Shown here in pieces: positions 26,118-35,900 of a stretch of DNA of 64,000 nucleotides. The stretch is from an uncultured Saprospiraceae bacterium. GTDB taxonomy: Bacteria > Bacteroidota > Bacteroidia > Chitinophagales > Saprospiraceae. The stretch is from contig CALLWB010000044.1 in the NCBI GenBank assembly GCA_938016265.1, forward strand, positions 1 to 64,000, in the 5' to 3' direction. The translations under genes and the position numbers were made by a program. A model generated the notes under the pieces. That model was not told the DNA's origin. It saw only the letters and a program-made list of their open reading frames with translations, and ran no database searches. Every line of letters begins with the position of its first letter. Position 1 is the first letter of the stretch.

Positions 26118-26825
26118 TTATTCTTTCAATTTATGATAAAACGAATAGACACTTCCCAAAAAAATCATATAAACCCCTCCAATCAACAAAGATAAGGTGT
26201 ACCCGCCAACAGAAGAATGAAAACCCTGCGGCAACCTACTAAAATAATAAAAGGCAATTACCCCATAAAACAAGCCCCCAAGCAAATACACCCAACGAAA
26301 GTTAGGCGGATTCTTAATCTCTCCAACATTGGTATAGGTAAACAAATAAAGGAAAAAACCGATGCTAAGCAACACAAATACAAACAGTAATGGCAACTGC
26401 GTGACAATAGAATTCAAATAAAGCACCGTAAACGGCAACCCAAAAAAAGAAAGCAAAAACACAGAATTTATTGCCCCTAGCAATGCACCACTACTAATCG
26501 GACTTCTTTTTTCTTTAATAGCCTTGACCATTCCCAATACTAAAGAGACAAGGGTTCCTGCTAATATCAACGTATTAATACGGAAAGAAAATAGAAGTTG
26601 AGGGTTCTCTATACCTTGATATAGTACCAAACCAAGGACCGTTGATAAAGCAAGTAGATAGGAAAAAAAAGCGCCTCTCGTAACAAACAATAGTGCAACA
26701 ATAGGAATTCCTACAAAAAGGAATGGTAACACCGTCGCATTCTCCAGCATAGACACAGTTAGACCTACAATTCCATATAGAATGATTTTACGCTCGCCTC
26801 CATGTCCACTAGTTTGCTTTGCCAT
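26118..26825 (-). CDS. Polytopic membrane protein of unknown function
   Basis: 235 residues with about seven hydrophobic helices spread over the whole length and short polar loops, for example 'LYGIVGLTVSMLENATVLPF' and 'GIPIVALLFVTRGAFFSYLLALS'. I do not recognise a family. There is no signal peptide, no catalytic signature and no conserved charged residue within helices that I can point to. It is read from ATG at 26825, divergent from the branching-enzyme gene; the minisatellite starts immediately past its stop codon. It could be a transporter subunit or an envelope stress protein, but nothing in the sequence decides this. Confidence 0.75.
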   Translation of the reverse strand: MAKQTSGHGGERKIILYGIVGLTVSMLENATVLPFLFVGIPIVALLFVTRGAFFSYLLALSTVLGLVLYQGIENPQLLFSFRINTLILAGTLVSLVLGMVKAIKEKRSPISSGALLGAINSVFLLSFFGLPFTVLYLNSIVTQLPLLFVFVLLSIGFFLYLFTYTNVGEIKNPPNFRWVYLLGGLFYGVIAFYYFSRLPQGFHSSVGGYTLSLLIGGVYMIFLGSVYSFYHKLKE

Positions 26826-27007
26826 TCTAGGAAAATCTGTTTGGTGTTTATTGCTTCAGAAAATTATCTATTAGGACGTTAATATAAACTAATTAGTAAC
26901 AAAGATTTAACTAAAATCACCTATTTCAATAGGACACCTTTCACATCAATAACAAACTGTACATCTAATCAATTAGAAAAGAAGAAAATACCCCTGTACT
27001 ACTTGGA

Positions 27008-27015
27008 TAATTTTG
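27008..27015 (+). promoter_or_regulatory. Bacteroidota-type -7 element (TAATTTTG) for the glycogen operon
   Basis: Exact TAnnTTTG match in the 308-bp divergent gap 26826-27133, leaving an untranslated leader of about 110 bases before the TTG start at 27134. No clear -33 element. Confidence 0.35.
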
Positions 27016-27133
27016 GAAAATTAATCTATATTTAAATTCTACCTCAAAGTCTATTGACAAATTTGGGTTTAATGAGGCAAAACAATTACCTTATCACACT
27101 GAAATAAGTAATTTTCATAAAACCGCATTATCC

Positions 27134-29044
27134 TTGAAATCAAATACAGTAATACCGCATTCGCTTTTTACAGAATTTGATATTAATCTGTTTAAATCCG
27201 GCAAACACTTTCGTCTTTACCAAAAACTGGGTAGCCACCTTACCACAGTAAAAGAAAAAGCAGGTGTCTACTTTGCCGTTTGGGCACCCAATGCAAAAAA
27301 AGTAGCTGTAATTGGTGATTTTAATGGTTGGAATAAGTTCCTGCATCCCCTATCCATACGGTGGGATCAAAGTGGTATTTGGGAAGGATTTATTCCAGGC
27401 ATAAAACAAGGAGATGTCTACAAATACCTCATCGAAACTCAGGATGGAACTTTACTTGAAAAAGGTGACCCATTTGCACTTTCCTGGGAGCAGCCCCCAA
27501 GAACTGCATCCGTCGTCTGGCAATCAGATTATCAATGGAAGGATAAAAACTGGGTAGACCAACGACCTCAAAAACAAGCACTAGATCAACCATTTTCGCT
27601 GTATGAAGTCCACATGGGATCTTGGCAGAAAAACCAGGAAAATGGCCAATTCCTAACTTATCGGCAACTAGCAGAAAAACTAGTTCCCTATGTAAAGGAA
27701 ATGAACTTCACCCACATTGAATTTATGCCCGTCATGGAACATCCATTCTACGGTTCCTGGGGTTATCAGATTCATGGATATTTCGCGCCTAGTGCTCGAT
27801 TTGGCTCACCAGAAGATTTTATGTTTCTGATTGATCAATTTCACAAAGAAGGTATTGGTGTTATTCTGGATTGGGTGCCTTCCCATTTCCCGGGAGACGC
27901 CCATGGCCTCTATCGGTTTGATGGCTCTGCCTTATACGAACACGAAGATCCCAGAAAAGGATATCACCCGGATTGGAGTAGTTATATCTTCAATTATGGA
28001 CGCAACGAAGTCCGGGCTTTTCTCATCAGCAATGCTGTTTTCTGGTTTGACCAGTTTCATGCAGATGGGCTGCGAGTAGATGCCGTTGCCTCTATGCTTT
28101 ACCTAGATTATTCCAGGAAGGAGGGGGAATGGATACCTAACAAATTTGGTGGCCACGAAAACCTCGATGCGATCTCTTTTATGCAGGAGATGAATGCAGA
28201 AGTGTATCAATCTTTCCCGGGCATTCATACCATCGCAGAGGAGTCGACCTCTTTTCCTATGGTTTCCAGGCCTACTTATTCCGGGGGATTGGGTTTTGGT
28301 ATGAAATGGATGATGGGCTGGATGAATGATACCCTCGAATATTTCAAAAAAGATCCTATTCATAGAAAGCACCACCACAACGAATTGACGTTTAGTACTA
28401 CTTATGCTTTTACTGAGAATTTTATGCTTCCTTTATCGCACGACGAAGTCGTACATGGTAAAGGGCCAATTATCAATAGAATGCCTGGTGATGAGTGGCA
28501 GCGATTTGCCAATTTGCGGCTATTGTATGGGTATATGTTCACCCACCCTGGAACAAAAATCTTGTTTATGGGTAACGAGTTTGGCCAAACTTCTGAATGG
28601 AACCATGACGAAAGTCTGCCTTGGGATTTGCTCCAATGGCCACCGCATAAAGGATTGCAAGCCCTGATTAAAGATTTAAACCTATTTTATAAACAGGAAA
28701 ATGCCCTTACGGAGAAGGCGTTCGAGGCCGACGGTTTTCAGTGGATTGAATACAATGACCACAACAATTCCGTCCTCTCCTTTTTACGAAAAGGGAAAAA
28801 TGTAGCGGACAATCTAGCAGTTATTTGTAATTTCACCCCAACTCCAAGGACAAACTACCGTATAGGTATGGACAGTTCCAACAAATGGAAGGAAGTTTTT
28901 AACACGGACGATAAAAAATACTGGGGAAGTGGCTGCTTAAATTCTGCGGAATTAGTAGTGGAAAATATTCCATGGCATGGGCAAAAGAAATCCTTAAGTC
29001 TGAATTTGCCGCCCCTTGGTGTTACGATTTTGAAGAAGATATAA
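27134..29044 (+). CDS. glgB: 1,4-alpha-glucan branching enzyme
   Basis: 636 residues read from a TTG start (27134-27136); no ATG is placed better, and the N-terminus fits the family from this point. CBM48 domain about 35-125 (GVYFAVWAPNAKKVAVIGDFNGW), followed by the GH13 barrel: the 'DWVPSHFP' region (about 246-253), nucleophile D316 in ADGLRVDAVASM, acid/base Glu at 369/370 in TIAEEST, and the third Asp D437 in PLSHDEVVHGKG. A C-terminal all-beta domain closes the protein. It makes alpha-1,6 branches in glycogen. The next gene begins 1 bp after its stop, so a two-gene operon is clear. No glgA or glgP lies in the window. Confidence 0.97.
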   Translation: MKSNTVIPHSLFTEFDINLFKSGKHFRLYQKLGSHLTTVKEKAGVYFAVWAPNAKKVAVIGDFNGWNKFLHPLSIRWDQSGIWEGFIPGIKQGDVYKYLIETQDGTLLEKGDPFALSWEQPPRTASVVWQSDYQWKDKNWVDQRPQKQALDQPFSLYEVHMGSWQKNQENGQFLTYRQLAEKLVPYVKEMNFTHIEFMPVMEHPFYGSWGYQIHGYFAPSARFGSPEDFMFLIDQFHKEGIGVILDWVPSHFPGDAHGLYRFDGSALYEHEDPRKGYHPDWSSYIFNYGRNEVRAFLISNAVFWFDQFHADGLRVDAVASMLYLDYSRKEGEWIPNKFGGHENLDAISFMQEMNAEVYQSFPGIHTIAEESTSFPMVSRPTYSGGLGFGMKWMMGWMNDTLEYFKKDPIHRKHHHNELTFSTTYAFTENFMLPLSHDEVVHGKGPIINRMPGDEWQRFANLRLLYGYMFTHPGTKILFMGNEFGQTSEWNHDESLPWDLLQWPPHKGLQALIKDLNLFYKQENALTEKAFEADGFQWIEYNDHNNSVLSFLRKGKNVADNLAVICNFTPTPRTNYRIGMDSSNKWKEVFNTDDKKYWGSGCLNSAELVVENIPWHGQKKSLSLNLPPLGVTILKKI

Positions 29045-29045
29045 G

Positions 29046-31451
29046 ATGAACCGATTTATTTGTATTCATGGACACTTTTATCAACCTCCCAGAGAAAATG
29101 CCTGGCTGGATGAAATAGAAATACAAGAGTCCGCCACCCCATACCACGACTGGAATGAACGCATAACTGACGAATGTTATGGCCCCAACGGTGTATCAAG
29201 AATCCTCAACGAGGAAGGTAAAATTGTGGACATTGTCAATAACTACTCAAAAATGAGTTTCAATTTTGGGCCTACCCTACTTTCCTGGATGGAACAAAAG
29301 AACCCAAAAGTTTACCAATCGATCCTTGAAGCAGACAAAATAAGTAGGCAGCACTTCAATGGGCATGGATCAGCGATTGCTCAAGTTTACAATCACATGA
29401 TCATGCCATTGGCTACACGTGCCGATAAAGAAACTCAGGTAAAATGGGCACTGTACGACTTTGAGCAACGATTTGGTAGAAAGTCCAGAGGAATTTGGCT
29501 GGCAGAAACTGCCGTGGATACAGAGACGCTTGAAATGCTTGCAGAAAACGAAATTGCCTTTACCATTCTTGCCCCTTCACAAGCTCGACGGTTTCGGAGA
29601 AAAGGCGAGGGCCATTGGATAGACGGCATTGACACCCGACGTCCCTATTCTTGTCTATTGCCTTCTGGAAAATCGATTGCTTTGTTTTTTTATGATGGCG
29701 ACCGATCACAGAATGTGGCTTTCAAAGGGATTTTAAATGACGGCAAAAAATTTGCGCATAGCCTTACTGATGGCTTTGAAGACAATTTTGACGGTCCACA
29801 GCTAGTGAACATTGCGACTGATGGGGAAAGTTATGGTCATCACCACAGAAATGGGGATATGGCGCTTGCCTATTGCATTCGCTATATTGAAAACAATCAT
29901 CTAGCACGGGTCACCAATTATAGCGAATACTTAGATTTGTTTCCACCTGATTTTGAGGTCGAAATTGTTGAAAATAGTTCATGGAGTTGTGCGCATGGTA
30001 TTGAACGCTGGCGTAGCAATTGTGGGTGTCATACGGGTGGTCCGGGACATTGGAATCAAGAATGGCGGATTGGCTTGCGCGAATCGCTCGACTGGCTGGC
30101 TCAAGCTTTTCAGGAAGTCTTCCAAATTGAGATGGGTCGATTGGGGGTTGATTATTCTAATTTGAGGAATAACTACATCGAAGTCATTTTAGACAGAAGT
30201 CCTGCAAACATCGAACGATTCGTAAAAAAGTACATCAAGGTAGAATTGCTTTCCTGGCAGATCACAAAGGTCATCCGTATACTGGAGATGCAGAAACAAG
30301 CGATGTACATGTATACAAGTTGTGGTTGGTTTTTTAATGATGTCTCTGGGATCGAAACGGTTCAAATCCTGCAATACGCAAATCGAGGTATTCAACTAGC
30401 AGAAACAGAATCTGACGTATTACTAGAACAAGAATTTAAAAAACGACTGGCTGCTTCTTTCAGTAATTTGTCAGAGCACGGCACTGGATCAGACATCTAT
30501 GATAAATTTGTAACCAGCAAGCGCCTCACCCTGACTAAGGTTGGAATGCACTATGCTGTTAGTTCCTTGTTTGCAGAGGAAGAGGAAGAAATAAATGTCC
30601 TCAACTATTCATGCAACAGCGAGCTCTTTGACCGATTTAAGTCGGGTATCAATGTATTGGCTGCGGGTAGAACAAAGGTAAAATCGCGGGTAACATTGTC
30701 CAGAAAGTATTTCAGTTTTGCCATCTTATATTTAGGCAACCATCATCTTATTGGGAATACTTCCAACAATCTTTCAGAAGAAGACTATCAACTATTTAGA
30801 GATAAAGCAGAAGCAGCCTTTATGGCGAATAATATCTCAAAAGTACTAGATATCATTCAGGAGTACTTTACGGACAAAAGCTTTTCCTTTTTTGACTTAT
30901 TCAAGGATGAGCAAATAAAAGTGGTTGATCGTGTTTTGGAAAAAAATATTGAAAGAGCCATCAATTCTTACGAAAAGATAAACGAGGCAAGTTACAGTCT
31001 GTTGAGTGTTATGCGGGATGCCAATATCCCTATACCAACAATTCTCCAACAAAATCTGGAGACCGTACTTTACACTCGATTAAGGGCGCTGTTTGGAAAT
31101 GAATCTATCCTAGTATCCATTCCCAAACTGGAAAAAGCCATCAATAACATTGAACGTTGGGAAGCCAAATTGCCAAATGAGCAATTCAATTACATAGTAA
31201 CAAACAAAATTCGTCAGCAAATTGATGAATTTCAGTCAGAAAAAAATGGCGTGCAGGTTTTGCAAAACATCTTTGCCATACTAGAACAATTGGAACGGGT
31301 ATCTATTTCCCCAGGCATCAATGAGTTGCAGGATTTTGTGTTTCACCTAATCAAAAAGAATGCACTCCCCGCTGATTTAAGGCAAGCGGCTATTCGTTTG
31401 GGGACGTTGATCAACCTGGAGCTTTCGAAGGAATCCATTTCAAGTAATTAA
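29046..31451 (+). CDS. GH57-type glycoside hydrolase with DUF3536 domain
   Basis: 801 residues. The N-terminal half is a GH57-like barrel: 'FICIHGHFYQPPRENAWLD' at the start, 'GIWLAETAVDTETLEML' (family position of the nucleophile Glu) near 150, and 'IATDGESYGHHHRNGDMAL' near 260. From about 340 to the end is the helical DUF3536 region, including the Trp/Cys-rich ERWRSNCGCHTGG segment. GH57 enzymes act on alpha-glucans (amylase, amylopullulanase, branching activity). Placement one base after the branching-enzyme gene argues for a role in glycogen or maltodextrin metabolism. No signal peptide, so cytoplasmic. Substrate is not decided by the sequence. Confidence 0.88.
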   Translation: MNRFICIHGHFYQPPRENAWLDEIEIQESATPYHDWNERITDECYGPNGVSRILNEEGKIVDIVNNYSKMSFNFGPTLLSWMEQKNPKVYQSILEADKISRQHFNGHGSAIAQVYNHMIMPLATRADKETQVKWALYDFEQRFGRKSRGIWLAETAVDTETLEMLAENEIAFTILAPSQARRFRRKGEGHWIDGIDTRRPYSCLLPSGKSIALFFYDGDRSQNVAFKGILNDGKKFAHSLTDGFEDNFDGPQLVNIATDGESYGHHHRNGDMALAYCIRYIENNHLARVTNYSEYLDLFPPDFEVEIVENSSWSCAHGIERWRSNCGCHTGGPGHWNQEWRIGLRESLDWLAQAFQEVFQIEMGRLGVDYSNLRNNYIEVILDRSPANIERFVKKYIKVELLSWQITKVIRILEMQKQAMYMYTSCGWFFNDVSGIETVQILQYANRGIQLAETESDVLLEQEFKKRLAASFSNLSEHGTGSDIYDKFVTSKRLTLTKVGMHYAVSSLFAEEEEEINVLNYSCNSELFDRFKSGINVLAAGRTKVKSRVTLSRKYFSFAILYLGNHHLIGNTSNNLSEEDYQLFRDKAEAAFMANNISKVLDIIQEYFTDKSFSFFDLFKDEQIKVVDRVLEKNIERAINSYEKINEASYSLLSVMRDANIPIPTILQQNLETVLYTRLRALFGNESILVSIPKLEKAINNIERWEAKLPNEQFNYIVTNKIRQQIDEFQSEKNGVQVLQNIFAILEQLERVSISPGINELQDFVFHLIKKNALPADLRQAAIRLGTLINLELSKESISSN

Positions 31452-31528
31452 GGGAAACATTGGTCATCTAATATTTCCGCTCCGGTCTTTTTAGAAATAC
31501 CGTACTGGTGAAGAATAATCACCCCGCC

Positions 31529-31556
31529 GTAGATACGTATTGCAATACGTATCTAC
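31529..31556. repeat. Perfect 28-bp palindrome centred on ATTGCAAT
   Basis: The left half GTAGATACGTATTG is followed directly by its exact reverse complement, with no loop. It lies between the convergent GH57 gene and T9SS-protein gene (31452-31599). A degenerate copy with the same ATTGCAAT centre lies at 46591-46618. This is the form of a REP/MITE-like dispersed palindrome, although a bidirectional terminator is also possible. Confidence 0.75.
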
Positions 31557-31599
31557 CACATCAACACCGACGACAGCACGTGGAAGGTTCACAATTTCA

Positions 31600-32877
31600 T
31601 CAATTTCTTTTGATGACTTTCTCCACAATCCGTTTATTGCCATTTTCCATGGTGATGAAATAAACTGCAGAGGCCAGAAATTTGAAATCGACCTCCTTTG
31701 TGTTTATTCCGAGTTCAGGGATCAGTTCTTCCGCCATCAATACTCTGCCCAGGACATCAATGAGTTGAAAATTGATGGGTCCGCGGTCGGTCGTTTCGTA
31801 GGTGATCGTTACTTTGTCGTCTGTAGGATTTGGGTAAATTGTAGTTATCCCAAAGCCATTTGTCAGACACTCTATCAAAATCAGATTGGAGTTGGTTAGG
31901 CTTCCATCTTCATCCAAAACGACCAGTCGATAGTAGCCTTTTCCAATTGGGCGTTCATCTAGGTAAGTGTAGTTTTGTTGATTGTTTGAATTCCCTTGTG
32001 CTTCTACTGATCCAATCTGAATAAAACCGTCTATCCCGTTGAAGGAGCGTTCTATAATGAACCTTAAAACACCTTCTTCAGAAAGCGTAGACCAGGACAA
32101 AGTGGTTGATTGGCCTTCTTCACACTCTCCTTCAAAACTCACCAATTCGAGGGGCAAATTAATACAATCTTCCAAGAGAGGGCTAACTGAAATTTTGGCG
32201 ATATCCGAGTTATTGACAGTTGGATCAACCCAAGGTTCTCCCACAGCAATCCCGCCTATTGTCGATTCTGCAGCATCACAATAATTTAGGACATGCACTT
32301 CACAAACAGGAACACCAACTCCTGGGTTTACTGGAGCGGTAAATACTGCAGTCGGAGCAGTATCAATTATTTCAACGACTTCTCCATCACAAACAAGGAT
32401 ATAAATTTGTGAGTTGTTCATATCATAATCTGGCATCGAAGAAACAGTCAATTGTGCCCCTTCACAAACATTAAATTGAGAAGGATTGCAGACGGTAAAA
32501 GGAACTGGGCCAGCTATGTCTACGTCATCATTCGCTGCATAATCGGTAAGTTCTGTCAAGGTAGTTGGCGGTATCGCGGTGATGTCAGAGTTTCCAGCAG
32601 GACAGTCATTTAGAGCGTACACTTCATAAACTCCAAAAACTACTCCTGGAAAATCACAGTTTCCAGAAGGGTCAGAAGCGACAATAGCGCCAGTAATATC
32701 TACTAGATAGCAAACTTGTGTATTGTTGGTATCATACCCATTATTTGCAAATCTGGCCGTCTCACCGGGGGTATAATTGCATTGGGCATTGGAGTAATTT
32801 ATCGCACTACCTATTAGGAACAAGATACTTATTCCTAAACAATAAAGCCGACTCCATCTATTCTGTCTATTTTTCAT
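31600..32877 (-). CDS. Secreted protein with T9SS type A C-terminal sorting domain
   Basis: 425 residues. Signal peptide about 10-32 (YCLGISILFLIGSAINYSNAQ). Residues about 35-225 are two Cys-containing beta repeats ('CYLVDITG...', 'IYILVCDGEVVEI...'), then a stalk-like Fn3/‘LELVSFEGECEEG..TLSWSTLSEEG' segment very common before T9SS tails. The C-terminal ~85 residues form the sorting domain (ITTIYPNPTDDKVTITYE ... FLASAVYFITMENG ... IVEKVIKRN). It is therefore exported through the outer membrane by T9SS and attached or released. It lies 30 bp downstream of the 1360-residue gene on the same strand, most likely an operon. Function of the passenger is unknown. Confidence 0.88.
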   Translation of the reverse strand: MKNRQNRWSRLYCLGISILFLIGSAINYSNAQCNYTPGETARFANNGYDTNNTQVCYLVDITGAIVASDPSGNCDFPGVVFGVYEVYALNDCPAGNSDITAIPPTTLTELTDYAANDDVDIAGPVPFTVCNPSQFNVCEGAQLTVSSMPDYDMNNSQIYILVCDGEVVEIIDTAPTAVFTAPVNPGVGVPVCEVHVLNYCDAAESTIGGIAVGEPWVDPTVNNSDIAKISVSPLLEDCINLPLELVSFEGECEEGQSTTLSWSTLSEEGVLRFIIERSFNGIDGFIQIGSVEAQGNSNNQQNYTYLDERPIGKGYYRLVVLDEDGSLTNSNLILIECLTNGFGITTIYPNPTDDKVTITYETTDRGPINFQLIDVLGRVLMAEELIPELGINTKEVDFKFLASAVYFITMENGNKRIVEKVIKRN

Positions 32878-32907
32878 TGGTCTTTTTTTATGGTTTAGAA
32901 ATTTGCT

Positions 32908-35900
32908 TTATTCTGGAGCAATTGTTCCTGGATTTGGAGAACAAGAAGGAGCTACACAGGAAACACTAAATGGTTCGACATCTAATGGATCATCGCAAGA
33001 ATTGACCGTATAGTCGCTTGTAATAACAAAAATGATACACTCGCCAGGATTTGCTGCAGTATAAGTTGCGCCTGCATAGTCTCCACAAGTACCGAGATAC
33101 AAGGGAATTCCTGTAGGGAAAATTGTGGTCCCGGTATTCCCTGAGCCTTCAGTACCAGAATAAACATTCATTTCATCATAACAATAGTACCCATAGTCTT
33201 CCTCCACATAACCGGAGTTGACCATTATAGATAAAGTTTCTGTCGCAGATTGAGGACAGAACTCAGCAACAGGTGCCATACTTAAATCATTCCCATAGCA
33301 GAAAACAAATGGTTCGACGTCTACTCCACAGATATATTCTAAAGTTGGAAGTGGAGGAGCGACACAGGAAATTTCATACTCGATCTGAGTGTAAAACTCA
33401 TCAAGGCAGCTGTTTGCAGCATCTGTATTCGACACCATAGTTAAGCATTCTCCTACATTACCTTGAGCAATTACGCCATCTAAAACCCCTGAATTTGTTT
33501 GTATTAAATTTCCTCCAACACCAGATCCTGGTATACCGGAATAAAAGGTGATGATGTCCGTTGCATCTCCCTCTCCTTCATTTATTAAAATCTGAACGAT
33601 ATCGTTTGGTGTATCCGCACAAACTTCTTGCACGATCACATTTACTTCGTTATTTCCAGTACAATACAATTCTACATCGAAAAAACTAGCACAAGATTGG
33701 ACTACTTCTGTACAGGATATACTAAATGGAGTAATAGTTAAGCTTTCACAACCAGTTTCGCCCTCATTTGCAGCAAAGACAAAACTCAAACATTCACCAG
33801 GAAGAAGGCCGGAAAAGACTGCTCCTGCAAAATTACCACAAGTTTGGGTGGGAGAAGGAATACCTTGCGGAGTTACTAAAGTACCATTGTTTCCAGTACC
33901 AGTAGCACCAGAATACACTTCCATAAAGTCAAAACAAACCCCAGGTGATATTTCCGCAACAAATCCCTCATTTATTAGTATATCAAGAATTGAATTTGGA
34001 TCATCCGGACAAATTTCTGCTATTGTTGTTAAACCAATATCTGCAGGGTAGCAGAAAACAAAGGGTTCGGCATCCACTCCACAGGTGAACTCAAACGGCT
34101 CAATAGGGGGAATTACACAGAAAATATCATAGACTATAGGCAGCAGGCTTTCGTCAATACAACTTCCAAAGCCATCTGTATTTGAAACCATTGTAATACA
34201 CTCCCCTGGAAGGGAGGTAGCGGTGACTCCTGATAAAGTTCCTGTATTCGTTTGTAATAAAGTTCCTCCGAGAGTACTACCTGGGATACCTGAATAAAAA
34301 GATATTGCGTCCCCTGAATCATAGACCCCTTGAGAAATTGAAATTGCTACTGCTTGCGCTGGAAAATCAGGACAAACCTGCACTACGATTTGATCAACTT
34401 CATTATTTCCAGAACAATAACTTATTGGAAGAACGTTAGGTATGAAATCAAAACAAGTCATTGGTTCTGGTAGTTCGCCAATTGGAGTTACTGAATTTGC
34501 CATACATTGGAATTCGCATTGGCCCTCTGCATTTCCGTTGCCAGCAGATGCAGTAACGCAAATAGTGTAGAGTGTGCCAGGTACCGCATTCATAAATTCC
34601 ATACCTTGAGCTCCTGTCATCAAACTGGTACAAGCATCATCAAAAACTTCTATACCGGTAATGGATTGCACACAATCATTTGTGCCATTGACGTCACCAT
34701 TTTCAACGACAAGTGTTTCAGAAAAAATAGAGAAGCTAGGAGAACCAAAGGCAACATGTTCGTATTCAAAACATTGGGTGACCGTCTGAGCAGCTGCAGA
34801 GACATCAATTGGAGATAGGAAACAAGCCTCGCCACCGTTCATCTCTATTTCAGAATAATTGGTGAGTAGCAGATCAGATGGGGTGACCCAAACATTGCAA
34901 CCTATCGTCTCTGCATCTTGGCAAGTAGTCGCACATTCAGCAGGAATTGCGCAGGATACCGCTGCCACCCAACCACTCCGAGTTATGCTACCATCTGACC
35001 CAAAGTCTAACGTCAAACATCCATCTGGGGCAGAGGAAGTAAAGGAGGCTGGTGCTATCAAATCTCCATTTAGAACAGTTCCTAGTATTCCACTTCCATC
35101 ATACACTTTTAGGTTGTCACAGCAAGTTTCGAGATCAACTGTGGTAAAATCTAAGGTCACAAATTCACCTTGGACCTCCGAGCAATAGGTGATCGTAAAA
35201 TTTTCATTATTTGTATAATTGGCGGTTGGGCCTCCGGTATCATATACAGTAGATCCACATATAGGATCGGAGACTGGAGTAACAGAGTGTGCCATACATT
35301 GAAATTCACAAGTTCCTTCTGCAATTCCGTTTCCAGAAGTAGCGGTCACACAAACATTATAAGTGATTCCTTGTACGGCATTTGCGAAAAAAAGACTATC
35401 TCCTCCTGTTAGGAGACTTAAGCAACCATCATCAAAAATTTCAATATTGTCAATGGATTGAACACAGTCATTTGTACCATTTACATCTCCATTTTCAACA
35501 ACTGCTGTTCCAGAGAGAATGTAGAAGGCAGAGGAACCTGGTTCGGTGTGTGTATATTCCCAACACTGCGTAACAGACATCGGAGCAGTTGAAACATCCA
35601 GGGGCGTTAAGAAACAAGATTCGCCTTCATTTGCTTGAATATCTGAATAAGAATCTCTTGGAGTATCTGCTGGTGTTACCCAAATGTTGCAGGCCATAGT
35701 TTCAATATCAGCACAGGTAGCCGCGCATTCCATTCGTTCTGCACACGTAATGTTTGCGGCATATCCGTCACGAGTCAATGAGCCATCTGAGGTAAAAACA
35801 AAAGTCAAACATCCAGAAGCATCTGTGGAAGTAATCATCATACCTTGCAGATCACCCGATCCTGTGGGAGATTGATCATCTCTATCCCAACACCATAATG

